64,000 bases of DNA from NCBI GenBank assembly GCA_963971305.1, contig OZ020306.1, positions 60,052,686 through 60,116,685 of the forward strand. The letters run 5' to 3'. Shown here one piece after another: positions 21,736 to 33,191 of the stretch. The first letter of the stretch is position 1; the number at the start of each line of letters is the position of its first letter. A program made the position numbers and the translations under genes. Under the pieces are notes generated by a model that saw only the letters and a program-made list of their open reading frames with translations, did not search any database and was not told the origin of the DNA. The DNA comes from Arcuatula senhousia (Eukaryota; Mollusca; Bivalvia; Mytilida; Mytilidae).

Positions 21736-22164
21736 GACTAACGGTCTTAGGATTCTGACGTCGGGTCAGCGCTAAGCCCAAAGAGCGACCAAGTGTGTAC
21801 CCTAGGTGGCTGAATAAGGTAACCCTCGTCCGCGGGTTTGCCAGGTCTATAATTATTACGGAAACCCTGACCGCCGACCATAGTGGGCCAACGTGTGTGT
21901 AGAGTGCCACGCTTCATGCACGTAAAAGACCCCTTTGTGGACCGCCAAGTAGTGCACCATATAGGCTAAATTTTCCGCCCCTACTCACCTCTCCCTTTTT
22001 TACTGTGGTTCTTCAAAATTTACTGGTCCTTTGTGTCCCACCCCGTCCCCATATTTCATTTATCATCATCATTTCATGTTCATTTTATCATCCTTTTCAT
22101 GTTCATCGCCTGTAAATAACCTATATAGCGTTGCACGGGCGTAAAACACCAACTCACTCACTCA
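21736..22164 (+). mobile_element. SINE-A copy, 5'-truncated (first tandem copy)
   Basis: Lacks the CCCGTGCGGGGC head and starts at the GACTAACGGTCTTAGG block. The tail is (ACTC)n. It contains an extra TTATT at the AATTATTACGG site shared only with the copy at 22302. Confidence 0.9.
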
Positions 22165-22301
22165 CTTTGAATAATCTGCCTCTGTCTGAACAGCTCTTTC
22201 TGTCACCTCCATTACAATTTCTTCTATCTCTTCTGCTTCCTCTACATTGTTCATATTCTCTCCTATGAAGAAGGATATGTGCTCCATGTTACATATGGCC
22301 A

Positions 22302-22711
22302 CTAACGGTCTTAGGATTCTGACGTCGGGTCAGTGCTAAGCCCAAAGAGCGACCAAGTGTGTACCCTAGGTGGCTGAATAGGGTAACCCTCGTCCGCGGG
22401 TTTGCCAGGTCTATAATTATTGCGGAAACCCTGACCGCTGACAATAGTGGGCCAACGTGTGTGGGGTGCCACGCTTCATGCACGTAGAAGACCCCTTTGT
22501 GGACCGCCAAGTAGTGCACCACAAGATTTCTGCCCCTACCCACCTCTCCACTTTTCCTTTGGTTCTTCAAAATTTACCGTTCCTCAATTCCCCACCCCAA
22601 CCCATATTTCATTTATCATCATCATTTCATGTTAATTTTATCACCCTTTTCATGTTCATTGCCTGTAAATAACCTATATAGCGTTGCACGGGCGTAATAC
22701 ACCAACTCACG
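22302..22711 (+). mobile_element. SINE-A copy, 5'-truncated (second tandem copy)
   Basis: Same breakpoint and the same AATTATTGCGG insertion as the first tandem copy. It also carries small deletions and a one-unit tail. Confidence 0.9.
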
Positions 22712-23090
22712 TTTTATTGTGTGTTTGTATTGTTTTTTTTAAATTTAGGACTTTAATTATTCGGATGCGCCAATGGTACCACATTGCTTCGTATATACAT
22801 GAAAGGTACTATCTATATGTAGCTTTTCCTTTCAGATAGTAGATGTCTCTGAGATGGTTAAAGAAATTTGAGAAAATATTTTTATTTTTTTTGCATTTTC
22901 ATTCCTCCATATTATTTCACAGATGTGACCTTCAAAGTTATAAGCTTTTGTACCGTTGATTCTCTGTTTAAAAGAAATAATTTTTTTATAAAAATAATGT
23001 CAGCAAAAGTAAAATAAATGTTTACTTACCTATACGTATATATTTTATTTATACATGTAATTAACTCAAATTGGTCTTAAATAGTTTATT
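22712..23090. other. No gene seen
   Basis: AT-rich spacer before the family C element. Confidence 0.4.
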
Positions 23091-24198
23091 AGCTCACCTG
23101 ACCCGAAAGGTCAAGTGAGCTATTGTCATCGCCACGCGTCCGTCGTCCGTCCGTCCGTTACTTTTTCAAAAATCTTCTCTGAAACCACTGAATGGAATTT
23201 TTCAAAACTTGATCCAAGTATTAATCAGGGCATGATGTTTAAAAATTGTGTTCGGCTTTATGATTTGTTAACAAATATGGCCGCAGTTACTAAATATAGA
23301 ACATAGGATAAAATCACATTCAAAGATTTATAACTTGAAAACTAGAACAGATAGAATAAATCTGAAGGATCTTAGGCTCTTCAGAATCAAAAGCTCTACA
23401 AAAGTCTCCATTGGGTCGAAGTTGTCAGATAACCCCTAATAGGGGTTATGGCCCTTTTAAGGTCAAAAATAGCGTTTTTTCATGTTTTTGCCCTATAGAA
23501 TGAAAACTATTGCAAATAGAGAAAAGCTGTTGCTTGCTAAAATGTTTAGCTCATTAAGCTCTACAAAAGTCTACATTGGGTCGAAGTTGTCAGATGACCC
23601 TTGATAGGGGTTATGGCCATTTAAAGGTCAAAAATAGCGTTTTTTCATGTGTTTGCCCTATAGAATAAAAACTATTGCAGATAGAGAAAAGCTGTTGCTT
23701 GCTTAAATGTTCAGCTCATTAAGCTCTACAAAAGTCTCCATAAGGTCGAAGTTGTCAGATGACCCCTTATAGGGGTTACAGCCCCTAAAAGGTAAAAATT
23801 AGTGTTTTTTACCTATAGAATGAAAACTATTGCAGTTAAAGAAAAGCTGTTGCTTGCTTAAATGTTCAGCTCATTTAGCTCTACAGAAGTCTCCATATGG
23901 TGGAAGTTGTCAGATGACCCCTCATAGGGTAACAGCCCCTTAAAGGTAAAAAAAAATAGTGTTTTTGGCCTTTAGAATGAAAATTATTGCAGATAAAGAA
24001 AAGTTGTTGCTTGCTTAAATGTTCAGCTCATTTAGCTACACTTATAGGGGTTACAGCCTCCTTAAAGGCGAAAAATAGTGATTTTTGGCCTATAGAATGA
24101 AGACTTTTGAAGATAGAGAAAAGCTGTTGCTTGCTTAAATGTTCAGCTAATTTAGCTCTACTCAGGTGAGCGATTCAGGCTCATAGGAGCCTCTTGTT
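23091..24198 (+). mobile_element. Family C (Helentron-like) element, complete
   Basis: The 5' hairpin AGCTCAC-c-TGACC / GGTCA-a-GTGAGCT lies at 23091-23121. A CCGT-rich microsatellite follows. The interior is four to five diverged tandem units of about 120-165 bp (AGCTGTTGCTTGCT, AAGTTGTCAGATGACCCC). The 3' end has CAGGTGAGC, the hairpin AGGCTC...GAGCCT (24177-24192) and CTTGTT. No ORF is conserved between units. Confidence 0.75.
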
Positions 24199-24324
24199 GT
24201 GCTATATCTATTCATCAGATTTCAATCTTTACTGAAACAATGGCAGGTTTGCTGCAATACACAATATATATGCTCCCTGTGCTCTAAAGTTCTTTTTGTT
24301 TTTTTTATTGGAGATCATGTTGCT

Positions 24325-25553
24325 ATTGCCATCACTTGGTGGTCGTCGTCCGTTAACAATTTTTCAAAAATCTTCTCCTCTGAAACTACTGAACAGAATT
24401 CAATGAAACTTGGTATGATTGATCCTAAGGGTGTCCTGCACCAAACTTGTGTTTCGATTTTTGATCTGTCAAAAAACAAGGACACCGTTACTAAAAATAG
24501 ACCAGGGGGGTCAGACTACTGTTTTTGACTTGTAAATCAAAAAGCATAAGAGATAGAATTAATCTGATGCCACGCTACTGCTTCAGCATCAAAAGCTCTA
24601 GGAAAGTCTCCATTCAGTCCCAAGTTGTCAGATGACCCCTTATAGGAGTTACATCCCCTTAAAGGTGAAAAATAGCATTTTTTCTTGTTTTGGGCTTCTA
24701 AAATGAGATTTACAGATAGAGAAATTGTGTTGCTTGCTAACATGTTCAGCTTATTTAGCGCTACCAAAGTGTCCTTAGGGTGGAAGTTGTCAGATGACTC
24801 CTTATAGGGGTTACAGCCCCTTAAAGGTGAAAAATAGTGTTTTTGACCTGTAGAATGAAATCTATTGCAGATAGAGAAAAGCTGTTGCTTGCTTAAATGT
24901 TAAATTCATTTAGCTTTACCAAAGTCTTCATAGGTTCAAAGTTGTCAGATGACCTCTTACAGGGGTTACAGTCCCTTAACGGCGAAAAATAGTTTTTTTG
25001 GCCTGTAGAATGAAAACTATTGCAGATAGAGAAAACCTGTTGCTTGCTTAAATGTTCAACTCATTTAGCTCTTCAAAAGTTAAATGACCCCTTATAGGGG
25101 TTACAGCCCCTTAAAGGCGAATAATAGTGTTTTGGCCTATAGAATGAAAACTATTGCAGATAGAGAAAAGCTGTTGCTTGCTTAAATGTTCAGCTCATTT
25201 AGCTCAACAAAAGCATTCACAGGGTTGAAGTTTTTTAGATTACCCCTTACAGGGATTACAGCCCCTAAACTAACATGTTTTCATGTTTTGGCTTATATAA
25301 TAAAAATCTAGCAGAAAAAGAAAATTGGTTGCTTGCTTTAATGTTCAGTTCATTAAGCTCTCAACAAAGGTCTCTATAGAGTCAGAGTTGTCAGACAGCC
25401 CTTAAAATTTTTGGCCTACAGAATGAAAACTATTGCCGAAAGAGAAAAAGCTGTTATTTGCTTAAATGTTCAGCTTATTTAGCTTTACAAAGTTCTTCAT
25501 AGGGTTGACATCAAGACCAGGTGAGCGATTCAGGCTCCTGGGAGCCTCTTGTT
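24325..25553 (+). mobile_element. Family C element, 5' hairpin missing
   Basis: It directly follows the previous copy and begins in the CGTCGTCCGTT region. It has about six tandem units and the same 3' end: CAGGTGAGC, perfect hairpin AGGCTCC-TG-GGAGCCT (25532-25547), CTTGTT. The intervening 24199-24324 is unassigned. Confidence 0.7.
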
Positions 25554-25656
25554 TCCTTTCGCTAACCCATTTTAAATCATTTACAAAGAATACGGCGGCA
25601 ACGGCGTAAATTTTGTGTAAAATTTTGGTGGAAAATGAATAAAAAAATATACTTAT

Positions 25657-26342
25657 CTAGACATCTGATATCTCCTCCATCTCCTCCTGTTCCCCCATCT
25701 CCTCTTGTTCCTTCTTCCCCATCTCCTCTTGTTCCTTCTCCTCCAGTTCCTGATCCTCAATCTCATGTGCCGGCTCTTCCATCTCCTCAACCCGTGCGGG
25801 TTCCGGGTGGCGAATAGGCCCGCAGCAGCGCTAAGCTTGTCGGTAAAAGTCCACTAAAGAGCGCCCAGAAACCTGACATCGGGTCAGACCGCTTTGCCCA
25901 CAAAGATACTGGGATGTGTGCCCCATGTGGTTAAATGGGGCAGCCCGGACATCGAGAGATGCAGGGTCGTCAGGCGATAATGCGGAAAACCTGACCGCAA
26001 ACCATAGTGGTGCACCGTGTTGGGAAAAATGTCACGTTCCTCGCACGTTAAAGAACCCTGCTGCAGGTCTCGGTAAGAGTAGGACCCGTAGGATGACCAT
26101 GCAAGAGGCGAAATTTCTCGTCCCTACCCATCACTCCTTTTTCCAGTGGCAGTCAAAACTCTCCTACCCGATTGGCCTTGTGTCCCCATTTCCTCCACTT
26201 CATCATCATTTCATGTTCATTGTATCACCACTTTCATGTTCATCTCCCGGATATAGCCGAAATCGTGCTGCTTGGGAGTAAAGCAATAACTAACTAACTA
26301 ACTCACTTCCATCTCCTCCTGTTCCTGATCCTCCACAGACAT
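25657..26342 (-). pseudogene. Short Glu-rich ORF interrupted by SINE-B
   Basis: On minus an ATG at 26342 opens MSVEDQEQEEME and is cut by SINE-B. After the insert the same frame continues as alternating EEM and EQE blocks to TAG at 25657-25659. Without the SINE it would be about 49 residues, strongly acidic, encoded by a CTCCT-rich minisatellite-like tract. It could be a small gene, an exon or a chance reading of the minisatellite; no family is recognised. Confidence 0.35.
25789..26305 (+). mobile_element. SINE-B copy, full length
   Basis: Flanked by a 13-bp duplication CTTCCATCTCCTC (25776-25788 and 26306-26318), though the target is itself repetitive. The tail is TAACTAACTAAC. Confidence 0.9.
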
Positions 26343-26393
26343 AGCTTAAAACATACATTACTTAAGCGTTTTAGGTAACTTAAAATTAGATTT

Positions 26394-26437
26394 AGTTAGT
26401 TAGTTTTTGCTTTTCTCCCAAGCAGCACTAATTATAG
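26394..26437 (-). mobile_element. SINE-B 3' fragment
   Basis: Only the tail and the last about 30 bp in reverse orientation (GTTAGTTAG...CTCCCAAGCAGCAC). It is a severely 5'-truncated copy. Confidence 0.75.
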
Positions 26438-27858
26438 ATTATGTTGATACCACCATTTGCCCGCTTAAATGACCATTACATAGCATTAGGCCTGTGGGAA
26501 AATATTGCTAAAATCATCTTGAGTTCCAGCAAGGGAATCATTTCTAATATAATCTTATTAAAAAAGATGTAATAATTCTAATAAACACATCTTGCCAGCT
26601 TTAGCTTAAGTGCCTCTAATTGGTTCTTGTATGGGCAGTTAAGTCCATCACATAAGGTATTCAGCCAAGTGTCTTTTCCAGAACTTTAAACAGTTCAATG
26701 GAAAATATGGATACCCGTATTGTTTGCACCCTGGACAATCATGTATCCATGAAGCAGGCTCAAGAAGCAGAAGTCAAATATACGATTACGGGTAAAAAAT
26801 GGGAATTAATATCAAGGTTTTCAACACTAAAAGGAGTACATGCATTTTTTTTACAGCAGAAAGCTACTTTCCTATTGATTTTTAAAAAAATCAAAGTAGT
26901 CAAAGAAAATCTGTAAAATACCAAAAATTCAAAAATAGCTGTCTTCCTACTTGTACTTCTAATGAAAGCCCTGTGAAATACTTTTCAAAAATACTAGGTA
27001 AAAAAGAAGCTTCAATCTGTCCGTATTTCATTTATAAATTAAAGGCAAAAAGGACAAGATTCAATTATTTTATTGGAGTTATGGCCCTTCATCAATTTAC
27101 AGCTACTAAGCATGGAATTGTATTTCTGTGGTGGGAAATGGGGATGGGCAAGACATTGATTTTGTTGGCAAAAACAAACTTTTATATGGTTTATCATTAT
27201 GGAGAGACAGATAACATAGAAAAGAGAACCCATGAAATGACATTATAACATGCTAATAAGTCACATAAAAAAATTAGAGGGGAAAAAAATGTAATTGTAA
27301 TATGCAATCAATGCCTCCAGCAACATTGAAAAATTTTAGTCTGTTTTAGAAAAGTGCCCTTTTAGTTTTAGAATTAAAAGTCAATATCTTTTGATTTTTA
27401 TGTAAAAAAAAACTGATGAATGACCAAAATTTTAAGGATGAAATGCAATAAATATATATATAACTTGAACTTGTAATACTTACCATTCAATGATGTGCTC
27501 AGAATTGTATGGTTTTTTTTGGGGGGGGGATAAATTAAGACTGCTGGTGTGTTTAATATATTTTTTTTCTTTTTATAGTTGTCTTCTTTATCATTCTGAC
27601 TTATATGTATGTAGTTTCGACCCGGGGTTGCGACTTAATATGTATGCAGTTGAACAACTGAAAAATTACATCTTAAACAGAAAATCATCTTTTGAGATGG
27701 TGGGGTCAATTAGATAAATTACTAAATCTATTGTTGCATATCTATCATCATTGGCCTTTCATATTAAAGTTTTTTGTTTGGTTGTTTTTTTTTTTTGTCG
27801 TTGTTTTTTTTTTTTTAAATATAAAATATTCAATCTCTCTCTTTTTAAAAAATTATAG
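26438..27858 (+). other. Two unplaced ORFs; otherwise no gene seen
   Basis: Plus frames at 26698-26916 and 26973-27248 begin with ATG and have mixed composition, but splice signals and known motifs are lacking. GMGKTLILL in the second resembles a P-loop tail (GKT) of a helicase, but the surrounding residues do not support that call. The rest is AT-rich, with G8 near 27523 and T-runs near 27788-27816. Confidence 0.25.
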
Positions 27859-28031
27859 TTCCTGATACTGTAGTGGTTACAGACTGTTCTCATACAGTTG
27901 AAGAGATGATTTGGCAAAATGCCCTTGAAAGGCACCACTGCAACCTGGAGAAAACACCTTCAACTTCAGAAACACCAGTGTATGAGTTGCAACCAGTGAT
28001 CCAGTTGCCAGTACAGTCCAGACCATCATAA
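27859..28031 (+). CDS. Terminal-exon candidate, unknown protein
   Basis: A clear acceptor (CTCTCTTTTTAAAAAATTATAG) ends at 27858. The following frame reads VPDTVVVTDCSHTVEEMIWQ and ends in a Pro/Gln-rich tail with TAA at 28029-28031. Codon use is protein-like, with no stop over 57 codons. It lies upstream of the Myb-like exon on the same strand, split from it by a SINE-B. Family not recognised. Confidence 0.45.
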
Positions 28032-28085
28032 AATTTCAACAATATTTATACAGTAAAACAATTAATTATTGGTATTTCCAGGATA

Positions 28086-28589
28086 GTTAGTTAGTTATTG
28101 CTTTACTCCCAAGCAGCACGATTTCGGCTATATCCGGGAGATGAACATGAAAGTGGTGATACAATGAACATGAAATGATGATGAAGTGGAGGGAATGGGG
28201 ACAAAAGGCCAATCGGGTAGTGGAGTTTTGACTGCCACTGGAAAAAGGAGTGATGGGTAGGGACGGGAGCCTCCTGCATGGGGATCCTACGGGTCCTACT
28301 CTTACCGAGACCTGCAGCAGGGTTCTTAAACGTGCGAGGAACGTGACATTTTTCCCAACACGGTGCACCACTATGGTTTGCGGTCAGGTTTTCCGCATTA
28401 TCGCCTGACGACCCCGCATATCTTGATGTCAGGGCTGCCCCATTCAACCACCTAGGGCACACATCCCAGTCGCTTTGTGGGCAAAGCGGCCTGACCCGAT
28501 GTCAGGTTTCTGAGCGGTCCTTAGTGGACTTTTACCGACAAGCTTAGCGCTACTGCGGGCCTATTCGCCACCCGGAACCCGCACGGGTA
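28086..28589 (-). mobile_element. SINE-B copy, full length
   Basis: In minus orientation, flanked by a perfect 13-bp duplication TATTTCCAGGATA (28073-28085 and 28590-28602). Confidence 0.93.
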
Positions 28590-28874
28590 TATTTCCAGGA
28601 TATGTTGCATTATATTTTGAATTAATTTCAATATTTACATCGTTGCAAACATGTAATTATCTATCTTGTGATGCCTGATTTACAAGGAAATTATTATATT
28701 TTTTACATGAAGCTAGCAAATTAAGATTTGTTAATATGACAACATCTCATGGAGAATATTAACTAGCTAATAAGCAATATTTAATTAATACATTGTATTT
28801 AGTAAAGTACAATTTCTTATCTTTGAAGGATCATTAAAATCTTGAATATGTCTTATATTTATCCTTTTTACAGG

Positions 28875-29084
28875 CCTAGCATGGTTCCACCAGCACCTGT
28901 ACCTCCTGCAAAGAAACCAGCCACAGAAAGAAAGAAAACAGCAGAGGATGTATATGCCTTGCAGTGCAAGGTATTGGAAAGAGAGAATGTCAAGATAAAC
29001 TTGCAAATAAGACTCTTGAAAAAGATAAACAAAAGAATGCAACTGTCTAATGATGCAGAATCATATTGCAACTGTTGTCTTTGA
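28875..29084 (+). CDS. Terminal-exon candidate; Myb/SANT-like or NAIF1-like C-terminus
   Basis: The acceptor ATATTTATCCTTTTTACAG ends at 28874. The frame continues MVPPAPVPPAKKPATERKKT (a Pro-rich then basic linker), then an amphipathic helix YALQCKVLERENVKINLQIR and LLKKINKRMQ to TGA at 29082. A Pro-rich linker followed by a Leu/Lys coiled coil that ends the protein is usual for Myb/SANT-like partners of PIF/Harbinger transposases and for NAIF1-type proteins. The DNA-binding domain itself is not in view. Family placement is inference. Confidence 0.45.
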   Translation, partial: PSMVPPAPVPPAKKPATERKKTAEDVYALQCKVLERENVKINLQIRLLKKINKRMQLSNDAESYCNCCL

Positions 29085-29556
29085 TTGAGTAGTAACGGTA
29101 CAAAACATTTTTAAAAATGTCCTTAGTGTATATAACAATGTGTGTTTAAATGATTTGACATATTCTTGATAAAATACCTAGAAACATTTTTTAAGGGGAA
29201 TGTTCTAACAAGATATATATTTGTGAAAAGGGTATATCATAAGTCAAATTAAGCTCATTTTGATAAATTTACTTGATTTCAAAATTTGGAAATCTGAATG
29301 TTCATATGCTTTCTATTAAAAGTGCTCATTTTATATCTATAGATATAGCGATACATGTTGTAAGGACATTTTTTGAGCTGCAATCTTTGTTTTTTATGCA
29401 TATGATGTTTTGTTGTTTAAACACTGTTCAACGTAATATGATAATAGACGATAAAGAGATGTGGAATAAATGTACGCGACTCAACCAACATTAAAGAAAC
29501 GGCAATTTAAAAATCACAATGGAAAACAGCCAGCAGTCAAATTTACATTGTTTAAA
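29085..29556. other. No gene seen
   Basis: AT-rich sequence downstream of the terminal exon. Confidence 0.4.
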
Positions 29557-31200
29557 GAAGTTGTCAGATGACCCTTGATAGGGGTTATGGCCCTTTTAGG
29601 ATAAAACAAGACCAATCGATGTCTTGCCCTGCGTCGCATGGCAAAACGTTAAACCATGTACGTTTTAGGCCCAATATGGACAGTCAATAATTTTTGACAC
29701 TTACATCCTATGGTGGACTTACAAAGCATATTTGTCACATGCAACCCAATATTAAAAAAAAAATTAAAGTTTCTAATTTCCCCTTAAAAAAAATTATAAA
29801 TTGCACCGTAAATAAAAAAAGTAACATGTTTGCCCCTTTTGGGCCCCTCATTCCTAAACAAAAAAAGAGGGGACACCCTAAATCAGCCCCACCCTTCCTT
29901 TTATGGTAAGTAAAATTACTGTAAAGTTTCATAGCATTTTGTCAACCGAAACAAAAGTTATTGTGAAAAAAAAAATAAAAAGTTGCTTTTTTGGCCCCTT
30001 TAGGGCCCTTAATTTCTAAAGCAAAAAAAGAGGAGACACCCAAAGTAAGCCCTACCCCTCCTTTTATGGTAAGTAACATTACTGTAAAGTTTCGTCCCGT
30101 GCGGGGCCCGGGTGGCGAATAGGCCCGCAGCAGAGCCTAGCTTGTCGTAAGAGGCGACTAAGGGTCTTGGGATTCTGACGTCGGGTCAGTGCTCAGCCCA
30201 CAGAGCGACCAAGTGTGTACCCTAGGTGGCTGAATAGGGTAGCCCTCGTCCGCGGGGGTTGTCAGGTCTATAATACGGAAACCCTGACCGCCGACCATAG
30301 TGGGCCAACGTGTGTGGAGAGTGCCACGCTTCATGCACGTAAAAGACCCCTTTGTGGACCGCCCAGTAGTGCACCACATAGGCTAAATTTTCCGCCCCTA
30401 CCCACCTCTCCCCTTTTTCCTGTGGTTCTTCAAAATTTACCGGTCCTTTGTTTCCCACCCCATCTCCATATTTCATTTATCATCATCATTTCATGTTCAT
30501 TTTATCATCCTTTTCATGTTCATCGCCTGTAAATAACCTATATAGCGTTGCACGGGCGTAAAACACCAACTCACTCACTCACTCACTGTAAAGTTTCATA
30601 GCATTTGGTCAACCAGAACAAACGTTATTGTGGAAACAAATAACAAAGTCGCTTTTTTTGCCCCTTTTGGGCCCCTAATTTCTAAACGAAAAAAGTGGGG
30701 ACACCCAAAATCAGCCATGCCCTTCCTTTTATGGTAAGTAATATTACTGTAAAGTTTCATAGCATTTGGTCAACCAGAACAAAAGTTATTGTGGAAACAA
30801 ATAAAAAAGTCGCTTTTTTGGTCCCTTTAGGGCCCCTAATTTCTAAACGAAAAAAGCAGGGACACCCAAAATCAGCCCCACTCTTCCTTTTATGGTAAGT
30901 AACATTACTGTAAAGTTTCATAGCATTTGGCCAACCAAAACAAAAGTTATTGTGGAAACAAATAAAAAAGTCGCTTTTTTTGCCCCTTTTGGGCCCCTAA
31001 TTTCTAAACGAAATTATAAAATGACTCCAAAAGGGGAGGTGCACATCTTCAATATATCTGTAATCACTGTGTAAAATTTCAGAAAGATCTAGTGTTTGGT
31101 TTTTGAGATTCAGATTACACAAGACAGGCACCCCATAGCGGGACGGACGGACAGACGGACGGACGGACGGAGTGACCCAACTACTAGACCTGCTTTCGCC
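29557..31200 (+). mobile_element. Family D-related element with about 161-bp tandem units
   Basis: Begins with a family C scrap (AAGTTGTCAGATGACCC at 29559), then the family D block GGCCCAATATGGACAGTC. About five tandem units follow, each with TTTTGGGCCCCT, GGGGACACCC and ATTACTGTAAAGTTTCATAG. One unit is split by SINE-A at 30094. It ends in a GGAC microsatellite at 31139-31173. No coding frame is conserved. Confidence 0.65.
30094..30584 (+). mobile_element. SINE-A copy inside a tandem-repeat unit
   Basis: Perfect 13-bp duplication ACTGTAAAGTTTC (30081-30093 and 30585-30597). Neighbouring tandem units show the uninterrupted sequence, giving an internal empty-site control. Confidence 0.95.
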
Positions 31201-31213
31201 TTCGGCGACGCAG

Positions 31214-31716
31214 GTAAAAATAACGTTTTTTTCATGTTTTTGATCTATAGAATGAAAATCATTGCAGATAGAGAAAAGCTGTTGCTTTCTTAAATGTTCG
31301 GCTCATTTAGCTCTACAAAAGTCTCCATAAGGTCAAAGTTGTCAGATGACCCCTTATAGGGGTTACAGTCCCATAAAGGCGAAAAAAAATGTTTTTGGCC
31401 TATAGAATGAAAACTATTGCAGATATGGAAATGCTGTTGCTTGCTGTTCAGCTCATTTAGCTCTACAGAAGAAGTGGTCAGATGACCCCTTATTTGGGTA
31501 ATTGCCCTTTACATGTGAAAAAGTGTTGTTTTTTCTTTAGAATGAAAACTATTGCAGAAAGAGAAAAGCTGTTGCTTGCTTAAACATGCAGAACATCTTT
31601 ACAAAAGATTCACAAAAGTCTGCATTGTGTCTTATTTGTCAGGTGACCCCTTAAAGAAAACACCCTTATGGCTAAAGGACCAGGTGAGCGATTCAGGCTC
31701 CTGGGAGCCTCTAGTT
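31214..31716 (+). mobile_element. Family C element, 5'-truncated
   Basis: About three diverged units (AGCTGTTGCTT), then CAGGTGAGC, hairpin AGGCTCC-TG-GGAGCCT (31695-31710) and CTAGTT. Here the end is CTAG rather than CTTG. Confidence 0.75.
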
Positions 31717-32597
31717 CAAGTTTGTTATTCATAATGAAAGTACTGATGCGAAAAGTATCCATAGCCCCCACTAAAAATCAAATGGTTGCTCCCTAAGTTG
31801 CATCCTAGCATGTATTGGTCGGGATTTAAGATCTCCGGTTTGTGATGCTGAAAACTTTTAGTGGTACTTTAAGCAATTGTTTAGAATTCGGATGTATCCA
31901 CTAATCCCACCCCGAATGTTTATAATATTACTTATGAATGGATAAATTAACAAGGGATTTTAATTCTGATGGCGCTTACTGGCGAGGCTTACTTTAAAGT
32001 TAACTCATGTTTCGTGTGAAACTTAACAAATTTTGATAACGGAAAAGGGACCGTGTGCATCCTGGCCTATCTTGTTTCAGAAAATGAGGATAAGGACTTG
32101 GTTCCCTGTTTTTTACCGCTATATCTTGGGTTGTTACTTTACATGTTTCTTGGGAAGCTAAATAAGAATCTAACAAGAGGTCGACAATAATAAAGTCAAA
32201 TAATATGCCTTGATACTTCTTCCTTATGAGATTATTTAAAAATAAGCATATATTTTTGCAAAATAGAAAACATTTCTATGGAAAATAAGGCCAAATGTTA
32301 CATTTAGTAAGAAACAAGTCCAATGCATAACTTAGTTAGATGGACTTAAAAATGAACTATCTGTCGTCATGGTTGTTGTTCTGCTGTCCTGTTCATACAG
32401 ATATCACCTTGTGAACACACTTCCAGCAATTAAAACTATTTTTCTTCATTATAACTTACTCCAACAACATTGGAGGTTGGACGGCATGCTATTTTTGGAC
32501 TTGTTACAGTCGAAGTGAGAGACCTCTTATATCATAGGATCGGGAGTAAAATACTACTAACATATGCATCGATCTCTATGTCATTGTTGGAATAATT
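31717..32597. other. No gene seen
   Basis: No coding-like frame or shared repeat found. Confidence 0.4.
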
Positions 32598-32680
32598 GGC
32601 TGTCGGAGTAATGGGTTGTCGGAGAAATGGGTTGTCAGAATAATGGGCTGTCGGAGTAATGGGTTGTTTGAGTTATGATC
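32598..32680 (+). repeat. 16-bp minisatellite
   Basis: About five units of TGTCGGAGTAATGGGT with single-base differences (AAATGGGT, CAGAATAATGGGC). Confidence 0.85.
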
Positions 32681-32999
32681 TGACCCCTTTCAGGATGCCG
32701 ATTGAAAAGATAAAATAAATACATACATGATACATGCATCAATAAGTTTTTTTTTATTCTATCACATAACCTGTCATATAGCATTACAAACGAAGATTCT
32801 AGCAGAGTCAACTGCATGCATGACTGACAATAATTACTAACTAGCATAATTAAAACATTTGTATAATTAATAATTCCAGTAGGTATGTTGAATTTATAAG
32901 TGGCAAACATAAATCAATATATAAAAAATACAGATTTCAAAAGGTGCAAATTTCAAAATTTTATTAAAGTATCACTTGATCATTAAAATCTAAAACATA
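32681..32999. other. No gene seen
   Basis: AT-rich sequence; possibly 3' flank of the transposase exon on minus. Confidence 0.35.
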
Positions 33000-33191
33000 T
33001 TACTCTCTCAAAGACAGCAAATAGATATTTCTAAGCAAAAAAGTGTTAGTTATATGGTCTCTTATTCTTCTGCCATCTTGAACACCATTGTAGTCATTGT
33101 CAACTGCTTGGTCATCTGCATTTACCTCTGGTTCATTCAGCAAGCAAGCAATGTTGTGGAGTACGCATGCCTTTTCTGGTTTCATTCTTAT
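33000..33191 (-). CDS. C-terminal exon of a HARBI1-like (PIF/Harbinger) transposase-derived protein
   Basis: On minus an acceptor (TTTCATTGTAG) near 33192 precedes the frame RMKPEKACVLHNIACLLNEP. This matches the R-x-x-P-x-K-A...C-x-L-H-N-I-A...N-E-P block that closes the DDE nuclease domain in HARBI1 relatives. It then has an acidic linker, GRRIRDHITNTF as the usual G-x3-R-D-x-I end, and a stop. A few residues between KA and CVLHNIA appear to be missing. Upstream exons with the catalytic Asp residues are not found nearby. It could be a domesticated HARBI1 paralogue or an element relic. Confidence 0.65.
   Translation of the reverse strand: MRMKPEKACVLHNIACLLNEPEVNADDQAVDNDYNGVQDGRRIRDHITNTFLLRNIYLLSLRE

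Larger units (their letters stand above)
21602..22711 (+). repeat. Tandem duplication of a coding/SINE-A junction
   Basis: About 135 bp of the Glu-rich ORF plus the attached 5'-truncated SINE-A occur twice head to tail (21602-22164 and 22165-22711). Both copies share the same ORF-to-SINE breakpoint (CATATGG-CGACTAACGG or CATATGG-CCACTAACGG), so the SINE was in place before the duplication. The second SINE has lost most of its tail. Confidence 0.85.

Noticed and set aside
27073..27180. P-loop helicase fragment suggested by GMGKT
   Set aside because: Only five residues fit. Flanking residues and the rest of the frame lack helicase motifs.
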